Below, piece after piece: positions 8,766 to 17,489 of a stretch of 64,000 nt of DNA (position 1 is its first letter; every line of letters starts with the position of its first letter). Where the stretch lies: positions 1 through 64,000 of the forward strand of contig JADFXM010000007.1 in assembly GCA_015233565.1 (NCBI GenBank). The letters run 5' to 3'. The stretch comes from Candidatus Rifleibacteriota bacterium (GTDB taxonomy: Bacteria > Muiribacteriota > Ozemobacteria > Ozemobacterales > Ozemobacteraceae). Both the position numbers and the translations under genes were made by a program. The notes beneath the pieces were generated by a model. The model was not told where the DNA came from and did no database searches. It saw nothing but the letters and a program-made list of their open reading frames with translations.

Positions 8766-10663
8766 GATAACCGCTGTTTAAAAGATTGCTCATGCCAGTC
8801 TATGAAATGGGCTATTATTCCCCCCGGTAAGACGTTAAGGAAAAAATCTTTTCCCCATTTTGAGCGGGGGGCTCTTTCGACGGCGCTAAGTGATTCAAGG
8901 AAACGTTGTCTGTCGACATATTTCCAACAGCTTCGATCTTTTGACTCTTCAGCCCAATTTATTAATGAGGTTCGGGAAGCGACGAATCTCGATGTTATTG
9001 CCGGGTCAAATGCGCCGCCTTTGTCTTGCCTTAAGCGGATGATCTCGGGAAGAATTCCTTTCATTGCGCGTCTCATTATGCTTCGTGGCCAACCGCCTTT
9101 TCGGAGTTGTTCTACTGGCGTTCCAAGCATGAATTCTATCACTCTGATGTCCAGTAAAGGAAATTTTAACTCTTGAGAAAATTCTTTGGCGAAAACCTGC
9201 GTTATGCTGGAAATACATTGTTCAAGATGACCGGGTTCAAGAATAAACCGCATCAATTCATGAGGGGAAAAGTTGGACAATTGGTTGAATGAAGATTGCA
9301 GAGTAGCGCCTTGTTGTTTGAATATCCGACTTCTCAAATCGGGGTTCAAACAATTTATTTCTTTTTTTGTATGCCAACATTTGTTCCGAAACCAATAAAA
9401 TACTGGGGCAAGTATCTCAGCTTTCAAAAGTTTTTTCCAGGATACGCCTTGTTTGCGGCAATTCGTCTTTAACTCGGACAAAGCAAGTCGGCATTTTCCA
9501 GAGATCAAAATATCAAAAATTGCGTTGTGTCCAGGGGAAGAGGGAAAAAAATCTCCCCCGAAACCGCTCAGAGCAATGTCGAGGCCAAGTTCCATACCGG
9601 CTTTTCCCAGAATTCCTTCAATATGTGTAACGTTGCTGTAGGCAGGTTGTCCAAGGCATTGGAACCACCTCGTCAGGGACTCGAAGGGATCTTTTTCGGT
9701 CGGATGTTCCAGCCAGAAAACATCTATATTTTCCTCTTGTGCCAGAACGGCTTCAATAAACTTGCGTTCATCTGATTCAGGGCCACTATATTTCTTAGGA
9801 AGCACTGAACACAAAGCTATTAAACGTCGTCCCTCTTTTTTCAATTGTCGTGCTGCAATACATGCTATTGACGAAGAATCAAGGCCACCGCTGAGATGAA
9901 CCGCAATGGTTTTTCCGCCTCGAAGTTGGCATGTGACAGCTTTTGTAATCAACTCGCGAAGTGTGCTTGCGTAACCTTCGTCTGAATTCAGTAAAGGCGT
10001 TCGTTGTAATTCAGCGGTCCAATATGGCGATTGTTTGAGGTGTTCCCCCTGCAGGATAAGCGTATGACCACCCGGGAGGGTGCGGATAGCTTCATAAAAC
10101 GTTGTTCCCGCAGCTCCGGAGCCATCGTTGCACAAATATTTAGCGATTTTGATTTCATTAAGTGTTGTTGGAACGAAGGGCAGGGAAAAAATTAACTTTA
10201 GCTCGGTGGCGAAAACAAAGACAGACTGGGAAACATGGTAAAAAATCGGTTTTGATCCAAGGAAGTCACAGGCCAAAAAAAGTCTTTGACGACCTGAATT
10301 CCAAAAGGCCAAAGCAAAATTTCCGTATAATTTCTTTACAAATTCCTCGCCGCATTGTTTGTAGATTAGTTCAACAAGCGAGGCATCTGCTAATTTTGAA
10401 TCGGGGTGATCACAAAGGCCAATAACGTTTTTGAATTCTTCTGGGTTATCAACCTGTGCATCAATTAAAAGAATCTCTTCTGAATTTTTAACGAGCTCGT
10501 TAACCGAAGATTCAGGTAATTTATCGTTAAATTCGACGAATACTGCGGATAGGTCATTAAAAATACGGTGTGAACAGTTGCGGGAATGCTCGACAATGGA
10601 ACTTACCCAACTTTCCGGTATGTGATTTCCATCACGTCGGATTATTCCGGCAAAAGAAATCAT
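8762..10663 (-). CDS. lasso-peptide cyclase, asparagine-synthetase-like (C protein)
   Basis: The 633-residue protein has the asparagine synthetase B layout. An N-terminal Ntn-type domain starts MISFAGI, without the Cys2 nucleophile needed for glutaminase activity. The C-terminal ATP-pyrophosphatase domain carries the PP-loop LSGGLDSSSIAC (about residue 257), with later SGFGGDFF and FPLLDIRVIEFM. Loss of Cys2 and the neighbouring precursor and PqqD-like genes indicate a lasso cyclase, which adenylates the Asp or Glu side chain and closes a macrolactam with the core N-terminus. It overlaps the genes on both sides by 4 bases. Confidence 0.88.
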   Translation of the reverse strand: MISFAGIIRRDGNHIPESWVSSIVEHSRNCSHRIFNDLSAVFVEFNDKLPESSVNELVKNSEEILLIDAQVDNPEEFKNVIGLCDHPDSKLADASLVELIYKQCGEEFVKKLYGNFALAFWNSGRQRLFLACDFLGSKPIFYHVSQSVFVFATELKLIFSLPFVPTTLNEIKIAKYLCNDGSGAAGTTFYEAIRTLPGGHTLILQGEHLKQSPYWTAELQRTPLLNSDEGYASTLRELITKAVTCQLRGGKTIAVHLSGGLDSSSIACIAARQLKKEGRRLIALCSVLPKKYSGPESDERKFIEAVLAQEENIDVFWLEHPTEKDPFESLTRWFQCLGQPAYSNVTHIEGILGKAGMELGLDIALSGFGGDFFPSSPGHNAIFDILISGKCRLALSELKTNCRKQGVSWKKLLKAEILAPVFYWFRNKCWHTKKEINCLNPDLRSRIFKQQGATLQSSFNQLSNFSPHELMRFILEPGHLEQCISSITQVFAKEFSQELKFPLLDIRVIEFMLGTPVEQLRKGGWPRSIMRRAMKGILPEIIRLRQDKGGAFDPAITSRFVASRTSLINWAEESKDRSCWKYVDRQRFLESLSAVERAPRSKWGKDFFLNVLPGGIIAHFIDWHEQSFKQRLS

Positions 10664-10962
10664 TTTAATTGAGCTTTGGCAAGACCTTCCTGTTCAGGGG
10701 ACATATTTTCCGTTTTGATCAACCCACCTGCATTAAGATCCTCAAGGAATTTCATGATATCACACCTACATTGTTCGTAATCTACTCTGAAGCGGGAAAC
10801 AACTTTTTCGACCAGCTCTGTTATTGAATGGGGTTTAGCCAGCATTTCCCAGATAAAAGCACCCAAGGTATTAGTTTCATAATATCTAGAACGTTCAATG
10901 TCTAAAAGAACTACTTTTTCCTCTAACTTAGTCCATAAAATACTTTGATTACGGGAAAACAT
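10660..10962 (-). CDS. PqqD-like leader-binding protein (B1/RRE)
   Basis: The 100-residue protein matches the PqqD/RiPP recognition element fold: WTKLEEKVVLLDIERSRYYE (beta hairpin), then TLGAFIWEML and a helical ELVEKVVSRFRVD ... IMKFLEDLNAGGLI. In lasso systems B1 binds the leader and delivers it to the peptidase and cyclase. AGGAGG lies just upstream of the ATG, and the stop overlaps the cyclase start by 4 bases. The B2 peptidase that normally follows or is fused is absent here. Confidence 0.88.
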   Translation of the reverse strand: MFSRNQSILWTKLEEKVVLLDIERSRYYETNTLGAFIWEMLAKPHSITELVEKVVSRFRVDYEQCRCDIMKFLEDLNAGGLIKTENMSPEQEGLAKAQLK

Positions 10963-11157
10963 GCAACAAAAAACCTCCTAACACTTTTTAATACAGGAAC
11001 TCAATTAAATTTCAGTACAATCAGAATGAAGCGATAAAATTATTACCCACAAAAACCATCTATTGCGGGGTTAGAAATGTTTCAATAACCAAACCATCCA
11101 ACAAAATCAACACTTCAATTTGATCTATTGGAGTACGGATTCAGTTTCTTTGAAAAG

Positions 11158-11180
11158 CCTTTTTCTCAGTCTAAAAAAGG
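11158..11180 (-). terminator. weak hairpin after the lasso precursor
   Basis: An inverted repeat CCTTTTT / AAAAAGG with a 9-base loop lies 17 bases after the precursor stop, with T-rich sequence following on the minus strand. It could attenuate transcription so that precursor mRNA exceeds enzyme mRNA, as in many RiPP operons. The stem is short and AT-rich, so this is tentative. Confidence 0.3.
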
Positions 11181-11196
11181 GTTTTTTGTAACTTTT

Positions 11197-11349
11197 TCAG
11201 GAATATGATGAATCAGAGCCCGAATTATTCCCATTACTTCTGGTAATTTCCGAAACGCTGCCTAAATCTTTTAGTTTAGGGGCTTGATAGGCTTCCCGTT
11301 TATCTTCGGGGGTTTTGTTCAATTCATCTGGAGACAGATTTGAATTCAT
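11197..11349 (-). CDS. lasso-peptide precursor (A protein)
   Basis: This 50-residue gene, too short for ordinary gene calling, is the likely substrate of the operon. The leader ends AYQAPKLKDLGSVSEITR. Tyr21, Pro24, Leu26, Gly30 and Thr36 fall at -17, -14, -12, -8 and -2, the canonical YxxPxLxxxGxxxxxT recognition pattern. Cleavage after Arg37 gives the 13-residue core SNGNNSGSDSSYS. The only acidic core residue is Asp at position 9, giving a Ser1-Asp9 nine-residue ring and a four-residue tail ending in Ser, a possible phosphorylation site. GGAAGGTG lies 6 bases before the ATG and a consensus promoter is upstream. The tail is short for a threaded lasso, so a branched-cyclic product is possible. 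Confidence 0.85.
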   Translation of the reverse strand: MNSNLSPDELNKTPEDKREAYQAPKLKDLGSVSEITRSNGNNSGSDSSYS

Positions 11350-11396
11350 CTTTTTCACCTTCCACCCATGCAAATTATTAAATAGATTACACTTTA

Positions 11397-11425
11397 ACTA
11401 TAAATTATTGAAAGTCTGATGTCAA
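11397..11425 (-). promoter_or_regulatory. sigma-70-type promoter of the lasso operon
   Basis: On the minus strand TTGACA (11425-11420) and TATAGT (11402-11397) are separated by 17 bases, a near-perfect housekeeping promoter. Initiation about 7 bases downstream would give a leader of roughly 40 bases before the precursor start. Confidence 0.7.
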
Positions 11426-11619
11426 GATTAATTTCGTTGTGGCAAACGCTGAGCCTGCACAGTTCGACTTTCGGACTCTTGAAGCGACTCCGAACAGCTA
11501 TTTTGTTATCATTTTTCCCGGATACGGAATCAAGGTGCAAGAGAATTTTGATTTATCAGGAACCAGCGGGAAAGCAGATGTTTGTAATACATTTCATTTT
11601 TTTTGTTTGAGTGAACTAT

Positions 11620-11786
11620 TTTGTTCATCAGCGCAAAAAGAGTAAAAATACTTGACTTATAAAGCTGTATCAACGCAAGTGTAGAAAATTTGAAAAAATT
11701 TAATTTTTTGCGAATTTTTTTTTTTGAATTGTATGGCTAATTGCCAATGTCAATATGAATTTACTCTTAGTTGCTGTTTGTTCATC
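11620..11786 (+). repeat. R5 repeat, copy a, with target duplication
   Basis: A 147-base element (11630-11776) flanked by the direct repeat TTTGTTCATC (11620-11629 and 11777-11786). Its termini contain AAGAGTAAA in inverted orientation. The same family occurs at 28528-28670 and 39839-39983. It lies in the gap between the divergent lasso and carbamoyltransferase operons. It has no coding capacity but contains a TTGACTTAT stretch that could act as part of a promoter. Confidence 0.8.
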
Positions 11787-11859
11787 TAGCTTCTTGACAA
11801 GGGAAACAGACGCATTGTATCATCCTGCTTTCAAAGAATCCATTTAAACAAGGCAGCAG

Positions 11860-13557
11860 ATGCCAAAAGATAAACCTGTATATGTTCTTGGAACAAGTCT
11901 GTCGCACAATGGCTCGGCTTGCCTTTTGAAAGACGGAAAAATTGTTGTAGCCATCGAAAAAGAACGCATCACTAAAGTCAAAAATGCAGGTGGAAATGAT
12001 TCCATGGCTATAGTGTATTGCTTAAACGCAGCAGGGATCAACTTCGACGACCTAGATCTGATTGTTCAGAACGCAAATTTTGGCGGCTTTGCGTATGGCA
12101 ATAAATGGTATGACGGTCGGCGTCTTTTACCAGATTCAGAGCGGGTTGTAACCATATCCCATCATTTGGCCCATGCGTGCAGCGCGTATTACCTCAGTCC
12201 CTTTGAGGAAGCGGCTGTTCTGGTTGTCGATGGCTGCGGGAATGCATTTGAAAACTGCACGGATCTTGACGGAGCAACGTTAGGGGAATGCCCCGTTGGT
12301 GACATGGCGTCTCTCTGGTTTGAAAAAGATAGCTACTACGCAGCATCTTGTAAGATGGTTGCAGCGAAATACAAAGATTTTTCCCCATATGGTCGAATCG
12401 ACTGCGATTACCCCATGCATCCACAAACAACCCGACATTCAATTGGTGGAATCTATGCCGGGGCCAGTAAATACGTATTCAAAGGCAGTTCAGATCTTGG
12501 AAAACTTATGGGTTTGGCTCCCTATGGAAGACCGGGAATCTATGATTTCGATATCTTTAATTTCTGTGATGGCCGTATTTTTGCTAATTACGACTGGATG
12601 TGCAACTTTGTCGACCGAGTGGAATCCGAAGAAGATTTCAAAAGGAGATTTCAGTATTTTGCGGATATTGCCTGGAAAGTGCAAAAAGAAATAGAATGCG
12701 CTTTGTTGAAATTGGTGCATGCTCGGTATGAATTACATCCTAGTGAAAATCTCTGTTTTGCTGGTGGTGTAGCTCTTAATGCCGTAGCTAATCAGAGAAT
12801 TTTGCGTGAATCTCCCTTTAAGCGGCTGTTCATTCCGCCTGCCGCCGACGATTCGGGATTGGCTATCGGTTGCGCTTATTATGGCTGGAACCAGGTTTTG
12901 GGACGGGAAAGAGTTCCACACGATGGAACTACCTTCCTGGGCCGCGACTACGATAACGAGGAAGAAATTCGCCGTGTTATCGAATGTGCTTCTCTCTCAC
13001 TGAAAATACAGCGCCCCGATAACATCATTGGTGAGATGGCTAACGCCTTGGAGGAAGGTAAAACACTTGCCTGGTTCCGAGGTGGGGCTGAGTTTGGGCC
13101 AAGAGCACTTGGACATCGAAGCATTTTGGCCGATCCACGGCAATCGGAACTTCGTGATTATATCAATTCCAAAGTGAAGTTTCGCGAAGATTTCCGACCG
13201 TTCGCGCCTTCAGTTTTGGCCGAGGATGCCGGGCAATATTTCGAAGTAACAACGGAATGCCCGTATATGTTGTTGGTGGTTCCTGTCTACACAGAATGGC
13301 GTTCGAAATTAGGGGCAGTGGTACATGTTGATGGAACTTCGCGAATACAAACTGTTCGCAAAGATGCCGATCCCATCTTTCATTCATTATTGTCTGCCTT
13401 CAAAGAGCGCACTGGCCTGGGGATGCTTCTGAACACCTCGTTCAATCGCCGAAACCAACCAATTGTCGAAACGCCGTCCGATGCCGTGAAAATGTTTCTG
13501 GAAACTGGATTACACATATTGTCCATCGGTCCGTTTCTTGTAACGAAAAGTGCATGA
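11860..13557 (+). CDS. NodU/CmcH-type carbamoyltransferase
   Basis: The 565-residue protein is an O-carbamoyltransferase of the NodU/CmcH/TobZ family. The N-terminal kinase-like domain has GTSLSHNGSACLL and the metal-binding HHLAHA motif (residues 101-106), with GKLMGLAPYG later. The C-terminal YrdC-like domain has FRGGAEFGPRALGHRSILAD and ML-NTSFN motifs. Such enzymes carbamoylate hydroxyl groups of antibiotics and nodulation factors using carbamoyl phosphate and ATP. It is divergent from the lasso operon and upstream of a JmjC-like oxygenase. The core peptide has five Ser and one Tyr hydroxyl, so a role as a tailoring enzyme is attractive but unproven. Confidence 0.88.
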   Translation: MPKDKPVYVLGTSLSHNGSACLLKDGKIVVAIEKERITKVKNAGGNDSMAIVYCLNAAGINFDDLDLIVQNANFGGFAYGNKWYDGRRLLPDSERVVTISHHLAHACSAYYLSPFEEAAVLVVDGCGNAFENCTDLDGATLGECPVGDMASLWFEKDSYYAASCKMVAAKYKDFSPYGRIDCDYPMHPQTTRHSIGGIYAGASKYVFKGSSDLGKLMGLAPYGRPGIYDFDIFNFCDGRIFANYDWMCNFVDRVESEEDFKRRFQYFADIAWKVQKEIECALLKLVHARYELHPSENLCFAGGVALNAVANQRILRESPFKRLFIPPAADDSGLAIGCAYYGWNQVLGRERVPHDGTTFLGRDYDNEEEIRRVIECASLSLKIQRPDNIIGEMANALEEGKTLAWFRGGAEFGPRALGHRSILADPRQSELRDYINSKVKFREDFRPFAPSVLAEDAGQYFEVTTECPYMLLVVPVYTEWRSKLGAVVHVDGTSRIQTVRKDADPIFHSLLSAFKERTGLGMLLNTSFNRRNQPIVETPSDAVKMFLETGLHILSIGPFLVTKSA

Positions 13558-13689
13558 AGCATCAGTGCGGAACATCTCCTTTAAAAGCTTTTGGGCTCTG
13601 ACAGGGTCGATTAGAACTTCCGGAACATTTAACCCAAAAACCAACCAGGATCAAAACGGAATGGTTCTGAACTTAGCTTCAGCACTTAA

Positions 13690-13800
13690 ATGGATAATAG
13701 CTGTGTGCCAGAGCATACACTTGACACTCCAGATGATTTTTCGTATCATTCAATGCGCAAAAGCTGGCTTTTCAAAATATTACGATGTACAAGTAGGTGA
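13690..13800 (+). CDS. possible 36-residue peptide before the oxygenase
   Basis: An open frame of 36 codons (MDNSCVPEHTLDTPDDFSY...) ends in TGA two bases before the preferred oxygenase ATG, an arrangement typical of translational coupling. It has no clear ribosome site and no recognisable domain, and a competing open frame covers the same bases (13550-13834). It could be a peptide substrate, a coupling leader, or nothing. Confidence 0.22.
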   Translation: MDNSCVPEHTLDTPDDFSYHSMRKSWLFKILRCTSR

Positions 13801-13802
13801 AA

Positions 13803-15059
13803 ATGGGGAGAATAAAGCAATCGCAAGGTTTTGAATGGACTTTACAGTCAATATTAGACCCAGTTCCCGTAGAGGAATTCTTTAGAGAATATTGGGGCAA
13901 AAAGCCATTGTTGGTTTCCAGGAAAAATCCCGATTATTTTAAGGGATTGTTTTCCCTGGATGATATGGATGACATACTTCGATTTACTGCCCCCACCGAT
14001 TTATGGGCTCGCAAAGTGGATATGGCGGTAAAATATTCCAGTGTTCTGCAGCATATGCTTTATGAACAGAATACCCCTGGTTTTAACTACCAAATGATAC
14101 GCAGGAGCTTGAATACCGCGTCCGTGGTTCTCAATTTCATCGAAAAAGACAATAACAGGGTTTACCACCTAACGAGAACATTGGAAGAAGAACTGAGGAA
14201 TCGTATAACTGGTCCAATCTGGGCGAATGCCTATCTAACTCCTGGAAACTCATACATAGGGCTTCACCGAGATTCGCACGATGAAATAAATCTTCAATTC
14301 GTCGGGTCAAAATCTTGGCGTGTCTATGAACAGGACGTTCGATTCCCGTATGATCGTATGCCCTTGGAATTGGTTTTGCCTCCCAAAGATGGAAAATCTC
14401 GCTTTCATGAACAGAAACCTATTATGGAGTTCATACTCAATCAGGGAGATTTCCTGTACATGCCCCGTGGATACTGGCATGATCCGGTTAATACAGACAA
14501 GGATTTTTCATTGGGCCTTACTCTTGGTGTCAGGCCTATTTGCTGGCTCCAGGCACTTGGTTATTCTTTAAGGGCTGCCGCTGGAAATCACGAGGAATTG
14601 CGAAACACTCTTCCCATTGAGTTTTCCGATAATCCAGGGGCACTTGAGGTTATTCACCAGGAAAGCTATCGATTGCTGGGACATTTAAGAGAATGGCTGT
14701 CCATCCCCGAAACGCTGGAAGATCTTCGTAAACAAACACCTGCTGCGCCAATTCCGTTAAATGAGGTTGTCTTTCCTTCCATTGAAGAATTGGCTCAACT
14801 TAACCCCGCTTCGAGGCTAAATAAGCTCCCAGTCGATTTGTGGACCTGCCATTTTACCTCGGGTATGTTACGGCTCAATATTAAGCAAAGGGTAATCGGG
14901 TTGCGCCGAGAGTTGAAGAATTCGCTGGAATATATTCGGAATTCCTCAACTTTTTCTCCTTCAGATCTCCCTGATGATCTGAAACCAGAGGAAAAATTGA
15001 ACTTGTGCCGTTTTCTGTTGAATTTTGGCGTGATTCTTTGTCAGAAAAGGATGTTTTAG
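13803..15059 (+). CDS. JmjC/cupin-4-like Fe(II)/2-oxoglutarate oxygenase
   Basis: The protein of about 418 residues resembles the cupin-4/JmjC protein hydroxylases (RoxA-like). FFREYWGKKPLLV is the typical N-terminal block. The iron ligands are visible as the HRD of IGLHRDSHDEINLQ and the distal His in DFLYMPRGYWHDPV, followed by a helical C-terminal domain. Family members hydroxylate amino-acid side chains in ribosomal proteins; others modify peptides. I prefer ATG 13803 (AGGTG four bases upstream) over GTG 13797. It follows the carbamoyltransferase after 245 bases and may supply or act beside the hydroxyl that is carbamoylated. Confidence 0.8.
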   Translation: MGRIKQSQGFEWTLQSILDPVPVEEFFREYWGKKPLLVSRKNPDYFKGLFSLDDMDDILRFTAPTDLWARKVDMAVKYSSVLQHMLYEQNTPGFNYQMIRRSLNTASVVLNFIEKDNNRVYHLTRTLEEELRNRITGPIWANAYLTPGNSYIGLHRDSHDEINLQFVGSKSWRVYEQDVRFPYDRMPLELVLPPKDGKSRFHEQKPIMEFILNQGDFLYMPRGYWHDPVNTDKDFSLGLTLGVRPICWLQALGYSLRAAAGNHEELRNTLPIEFSDNPGALEVIHQESYRLLGHLREWLSIPETLEDLRKQTPAAPIPLNEVVFPSIEELAQLNPASRLNKLPVDLWTCHFTSGMLRLNIKQRVIGLRRELKNSLEYIRNSSTFSPSDLPDDLKPEEKLNLCRFLLNFGVILCQKRMF

Positions 15060-15219
15060 GCAGAGAATTCAGAATTCAACAATAAGCAATGAATGGGATG
15101 AAAAGCAATTGGAGCACCAATTTCTCGTTTCATCTGTCTCGCTCACATCCCAGTCTTTCAGAGGGCGACGGGGGGATTCGTGATACGCGCAATTGATCCG
15201 AGAATGGCGGTTCCCAGGC

Positions 15220-16608
15220 TCAGATGCCTTGTTCGGATGATAGCAAGGGCGGCTTGTCGAGGGGCAGGAAGGGGAGGATTGCCATTCCGGGAATCGATAG
15301 GATCAGCGTTGCAAGGAAGAATTGCGTATATCCTAGCGATTCCTGGATGAAACCGCTCAAACTGCCAGCCAACATAGCTCCGAGTGCCATCAACCCTGTG
15401 GAAATGGCGTAATGGGCAGTACGGTAACGTGAGCCTTCGGTGAGGAACATCAAAAAGACCATATAAGCGGCGAATCCGAAACCGTAACCCAAATTGTCGA
15501 CGCCGACGGCGAGACACGCTCCCCATTTACCGGGATGAGTCCATGCGGCCCAGACGTACAGGATGATCGGGAGGTTCATGGCGAACACCATGGGCCATAG
15601 ACAACGCTTGAGGGTGTATTTGGCGATATAGATTCCCCCAAGGATTCCGCCGATGATTAGCGTGGAAACGCCTACCACCCCGCCGATGAAGCCCACGTCG
15701 CTTGTCGAGAGGGCCAGCCCTCCCTTTTCAGCCGCATCCAAAAGGAAGGGGTTGGACATCTTCACGACCATGGACTCGCCGAAGCGATAGAACAGGATGA
15801 ACCAGAGTATGACTAACAGATGGGGTTGGGTAAAATATTCCCGAAATGCTTTGGCGAAGGGAGGGAAAGCCTCGTGGCGGACCGCGTCTTGTCGGGGCCT
15901 GGGCATGGCCAGGAAATTGAGACCGACGAGCAGGGCGTAGAGGCCGCACGAGATCCAGAGGACATATTGCCAGCTCTGGGCAATTTTGGCGCCCGAGGAT
16001 TCCTGGAGTTTGCCGGCCAGGAAGATCAATCCTCCGTTTGTGAAGATGTTCGCGAGACGATAGGCTGAGCCGCGGATGCCCACAAAGAAAGCTTGATTTT
16101 CGGAAGAGAGTGCCAGTAGGTAGAATCCGTCGGCGGCGATGTCATGGGTGGCGGAGAGGAACGCCATGAGGGTCAGGACGACAAGGGTCGGGTTGAGAAA
16201 CGATGTCTGTGTGATGGAAAACGATTCCAATATGAGCGTGACGATGATGCACAGCTGGGTTCCCACGATCCAGCCGCGCTTCGTCGAATGGCCTTCCACC
16301 AGCGGTCCCCACAGCATTTTGAGGATCCAAGGGAAGGTGATGAGCGAGGTCCACAGACCGATTGAACCGTTGGAAATTCCCATATTCTTTAACATAGTTA
16401 CGGATACGGTGGCGACGATGAAATACGGGATCCCTTCGAGGAAGTACAAGACCGGAACAAAGACCCAGGGATTGTTCAGGGGTGAAGTGTTCCGAGTTTC
16501 CGGGCTGGGGCCTTCTGAGGAGGACCTCTGTTGAGGGGCTTGGCTCGGGGAAGAACTTTGTCCTTCCGCTGATTTCTCTCCCGGAATGGGAGGTATGATG
16601 TGGGACAT
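15220..16608 (-). CDS. AmpG-like MFS permease
   Basis: The 462-residue integral membrane protein has a Ser/Pro-rich cytoplasmic N-terminus (about 1-45) and then about 12 hydrophobic segments, beginning VFVPVLYFLEGIPYFIVATV. The pattern LEGIPYFI...SVTMLKNMGISNGSIGLWTS and WILKMLWGPLVEG is typical of the AmpG/PAT family, which imports anhydro-muropeptides. GGAAGGGA precedes the start. G+C is visibly higher here than in neighbouring genes, hinting at a different origin. Substrate is not certain; other PAT members import acetyl-CoA or siderophores. Confidence 0.82.
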   Translation of the reverse strand: MSHIIPPIPGEKSAEGQSSSPSQAPQQRSSSEGPSPETRNTSPLNNPWVFVPVLYFLEGIPYFIVATVSVTMLKNMGISNGSIGLWTSLITFPWILKMLWGPLVEGHSTKRGWIVGTQLCIIVTLILESFSITQTSFLNPTLVVLTLMAFLSATHDIAADGFYLLALSSENQAFFVGIRGSAYRLANIFTNGGLIFLAGKLQESSGAKIAQSWQYVLWISCGLYALLVGLNFLAMPRPRQDAVRHEAFPPFAKAFREYFTQPHLLVILWFILFYRFGESMVVKMSNPFLLDAAEKGGLALSTSDVGFIGGVVGVSTLIIGGILGGIYIAKYTLKRCLWPMVFAMNLPIILYVWAAWTHPGKWGACLAVGVDNLGYGFGFAAYMVFLMFLTEGSRYRTAHYAISTGLMALGAMLAGSLSGFIQESLGYTQFFLATLILSIPGMAILPFLPLDKPPLLSSEQGI

Positions 16609-16964
16609 GAGATTTTCCCTTCCTTTCGGATAGCTTTATTATAAGTCGTATGAGATGCCAGGACAGGTTTCCAAAAGACTACCTCCTAGCTTTATCTCTT
16701 ATGGGCGTCGGTTGCGGAAAATCCCACGAAGCATTCATGTCCCTATGGGGAAAGATTCGAGTTGCTGAAAGATAGTTCAGGAAGAGTGAAAAATGCTGGC
16801 GATTCACTGTGTTCGATTCCTTATTCTGTTGGAGACATAAAGGGGAAGGAGATTGTCCAAAAGCTATGGCATCAAAGCTTCAGGGAACCATTCAGAGTAT
16901 TAAAGTAAAAGCAAAGAAGCCATAATTTAGATTAATCAGCGCTCTTCTGGAGGGCTCGACAGGC
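16609..16964. other. intergenic gap, nothing recognised
   Basis: A 356-base gap between two minus-strand genes. I see no gene, strong hairpin or family repeat in it. Confidence 0.4.
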
Positions 16965-17489
16965 TCAATCTCCAAATTGGACGAGGGAACTTTTGAATTG
17001 GGAATAGCGGTCCTTATACTGGTCATATACCTTCTGATCGGGATAGCTGATACCGAATACCTGCCTGGTGTTCGATCTTGTATCTTCAACATCCGTGTAG
17101 GACCGTGTGTAAGAGCTGTCCTTGGCCGCGATGGTACATTCAATGGTAACCACCCCATCCTTTTCAGTTTTCTTGAGCGAAACCTCGGTTTCCTTATCCG
17201 TCTTTAGGAGGATATCGGTTGGTTTTCCGTTCCATTGGGGAGAAAACACGTAAAAGGAAACCTCTTTCGAGGGGGAAACGAAGAAGGCACTGTCGTGACC
17301 AGAAACCTTGGTCGGGCTTTTCAATGAGGGTTCAACAGTGAAGTCTTCGGGATATTGGATCTCGAACCATGCACCCTTGAACGTCTTCGACTGCTTATTC
17401 TCAGCTGGGTCTGCTGCATGGAGTAATTGGATGGCGAAAGCGAGGAAAATGACTGTCGCCAAGATGGGAGATAGTGATCGACCTTTCAT
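16965..17489 (-). CDS. small secreted protein, duplicated copy 1
   Basis: The 174-residue protein has a clear signal peptide (MKGRSLSPILATVIFLAFAI...LLHAAD) and a mature domain of about 150 residues containing FKGAWFEIQYPEDFTVEPSL, FFVSPSKEVSFYVFSPQWNG and a C-terminal QYKDRYSQFKSSLVQF. It is nearly identical over the mature region to 19336-19971, at DNA level too. A strong AGGAGGG site precedes the start. The family is not recognised; it resembles small lipid- or surface-associated exported domains. It lies 75 bases downstream of the M15 peptidase gene, probably in the same transcript. Confidence 0.8.
   Translation of the reverse strand: MKGRSLSPILATVIFLAFAIQLLHAADPAENKQSKTFKGAWFEIQYPEDFTVEPSLKSPTKVSGHDSAFFVSPSKEVSFYVFSPQWNGKPTDILLKTDKETEVSLKKTEKDGVVTIECTIAAKDSSYTRSYTDVEDTRSNTRQVFGISYPDQKVYDQYKDRYSQFKSSLVQFGD

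Noticed and set aside
8762..10663. true asparagine synthetase
   Set aside because: Residue 2 is Ile, not the Cys nucleophile, and the neighbours are a lasso precursor and a PqqD-like gene.
13550..13834. 94-codon gene between carbamoyltransferase and oxygenase
   Set aside because: Overlaps both neighbours, has no ribosome site and no recognisable domain.
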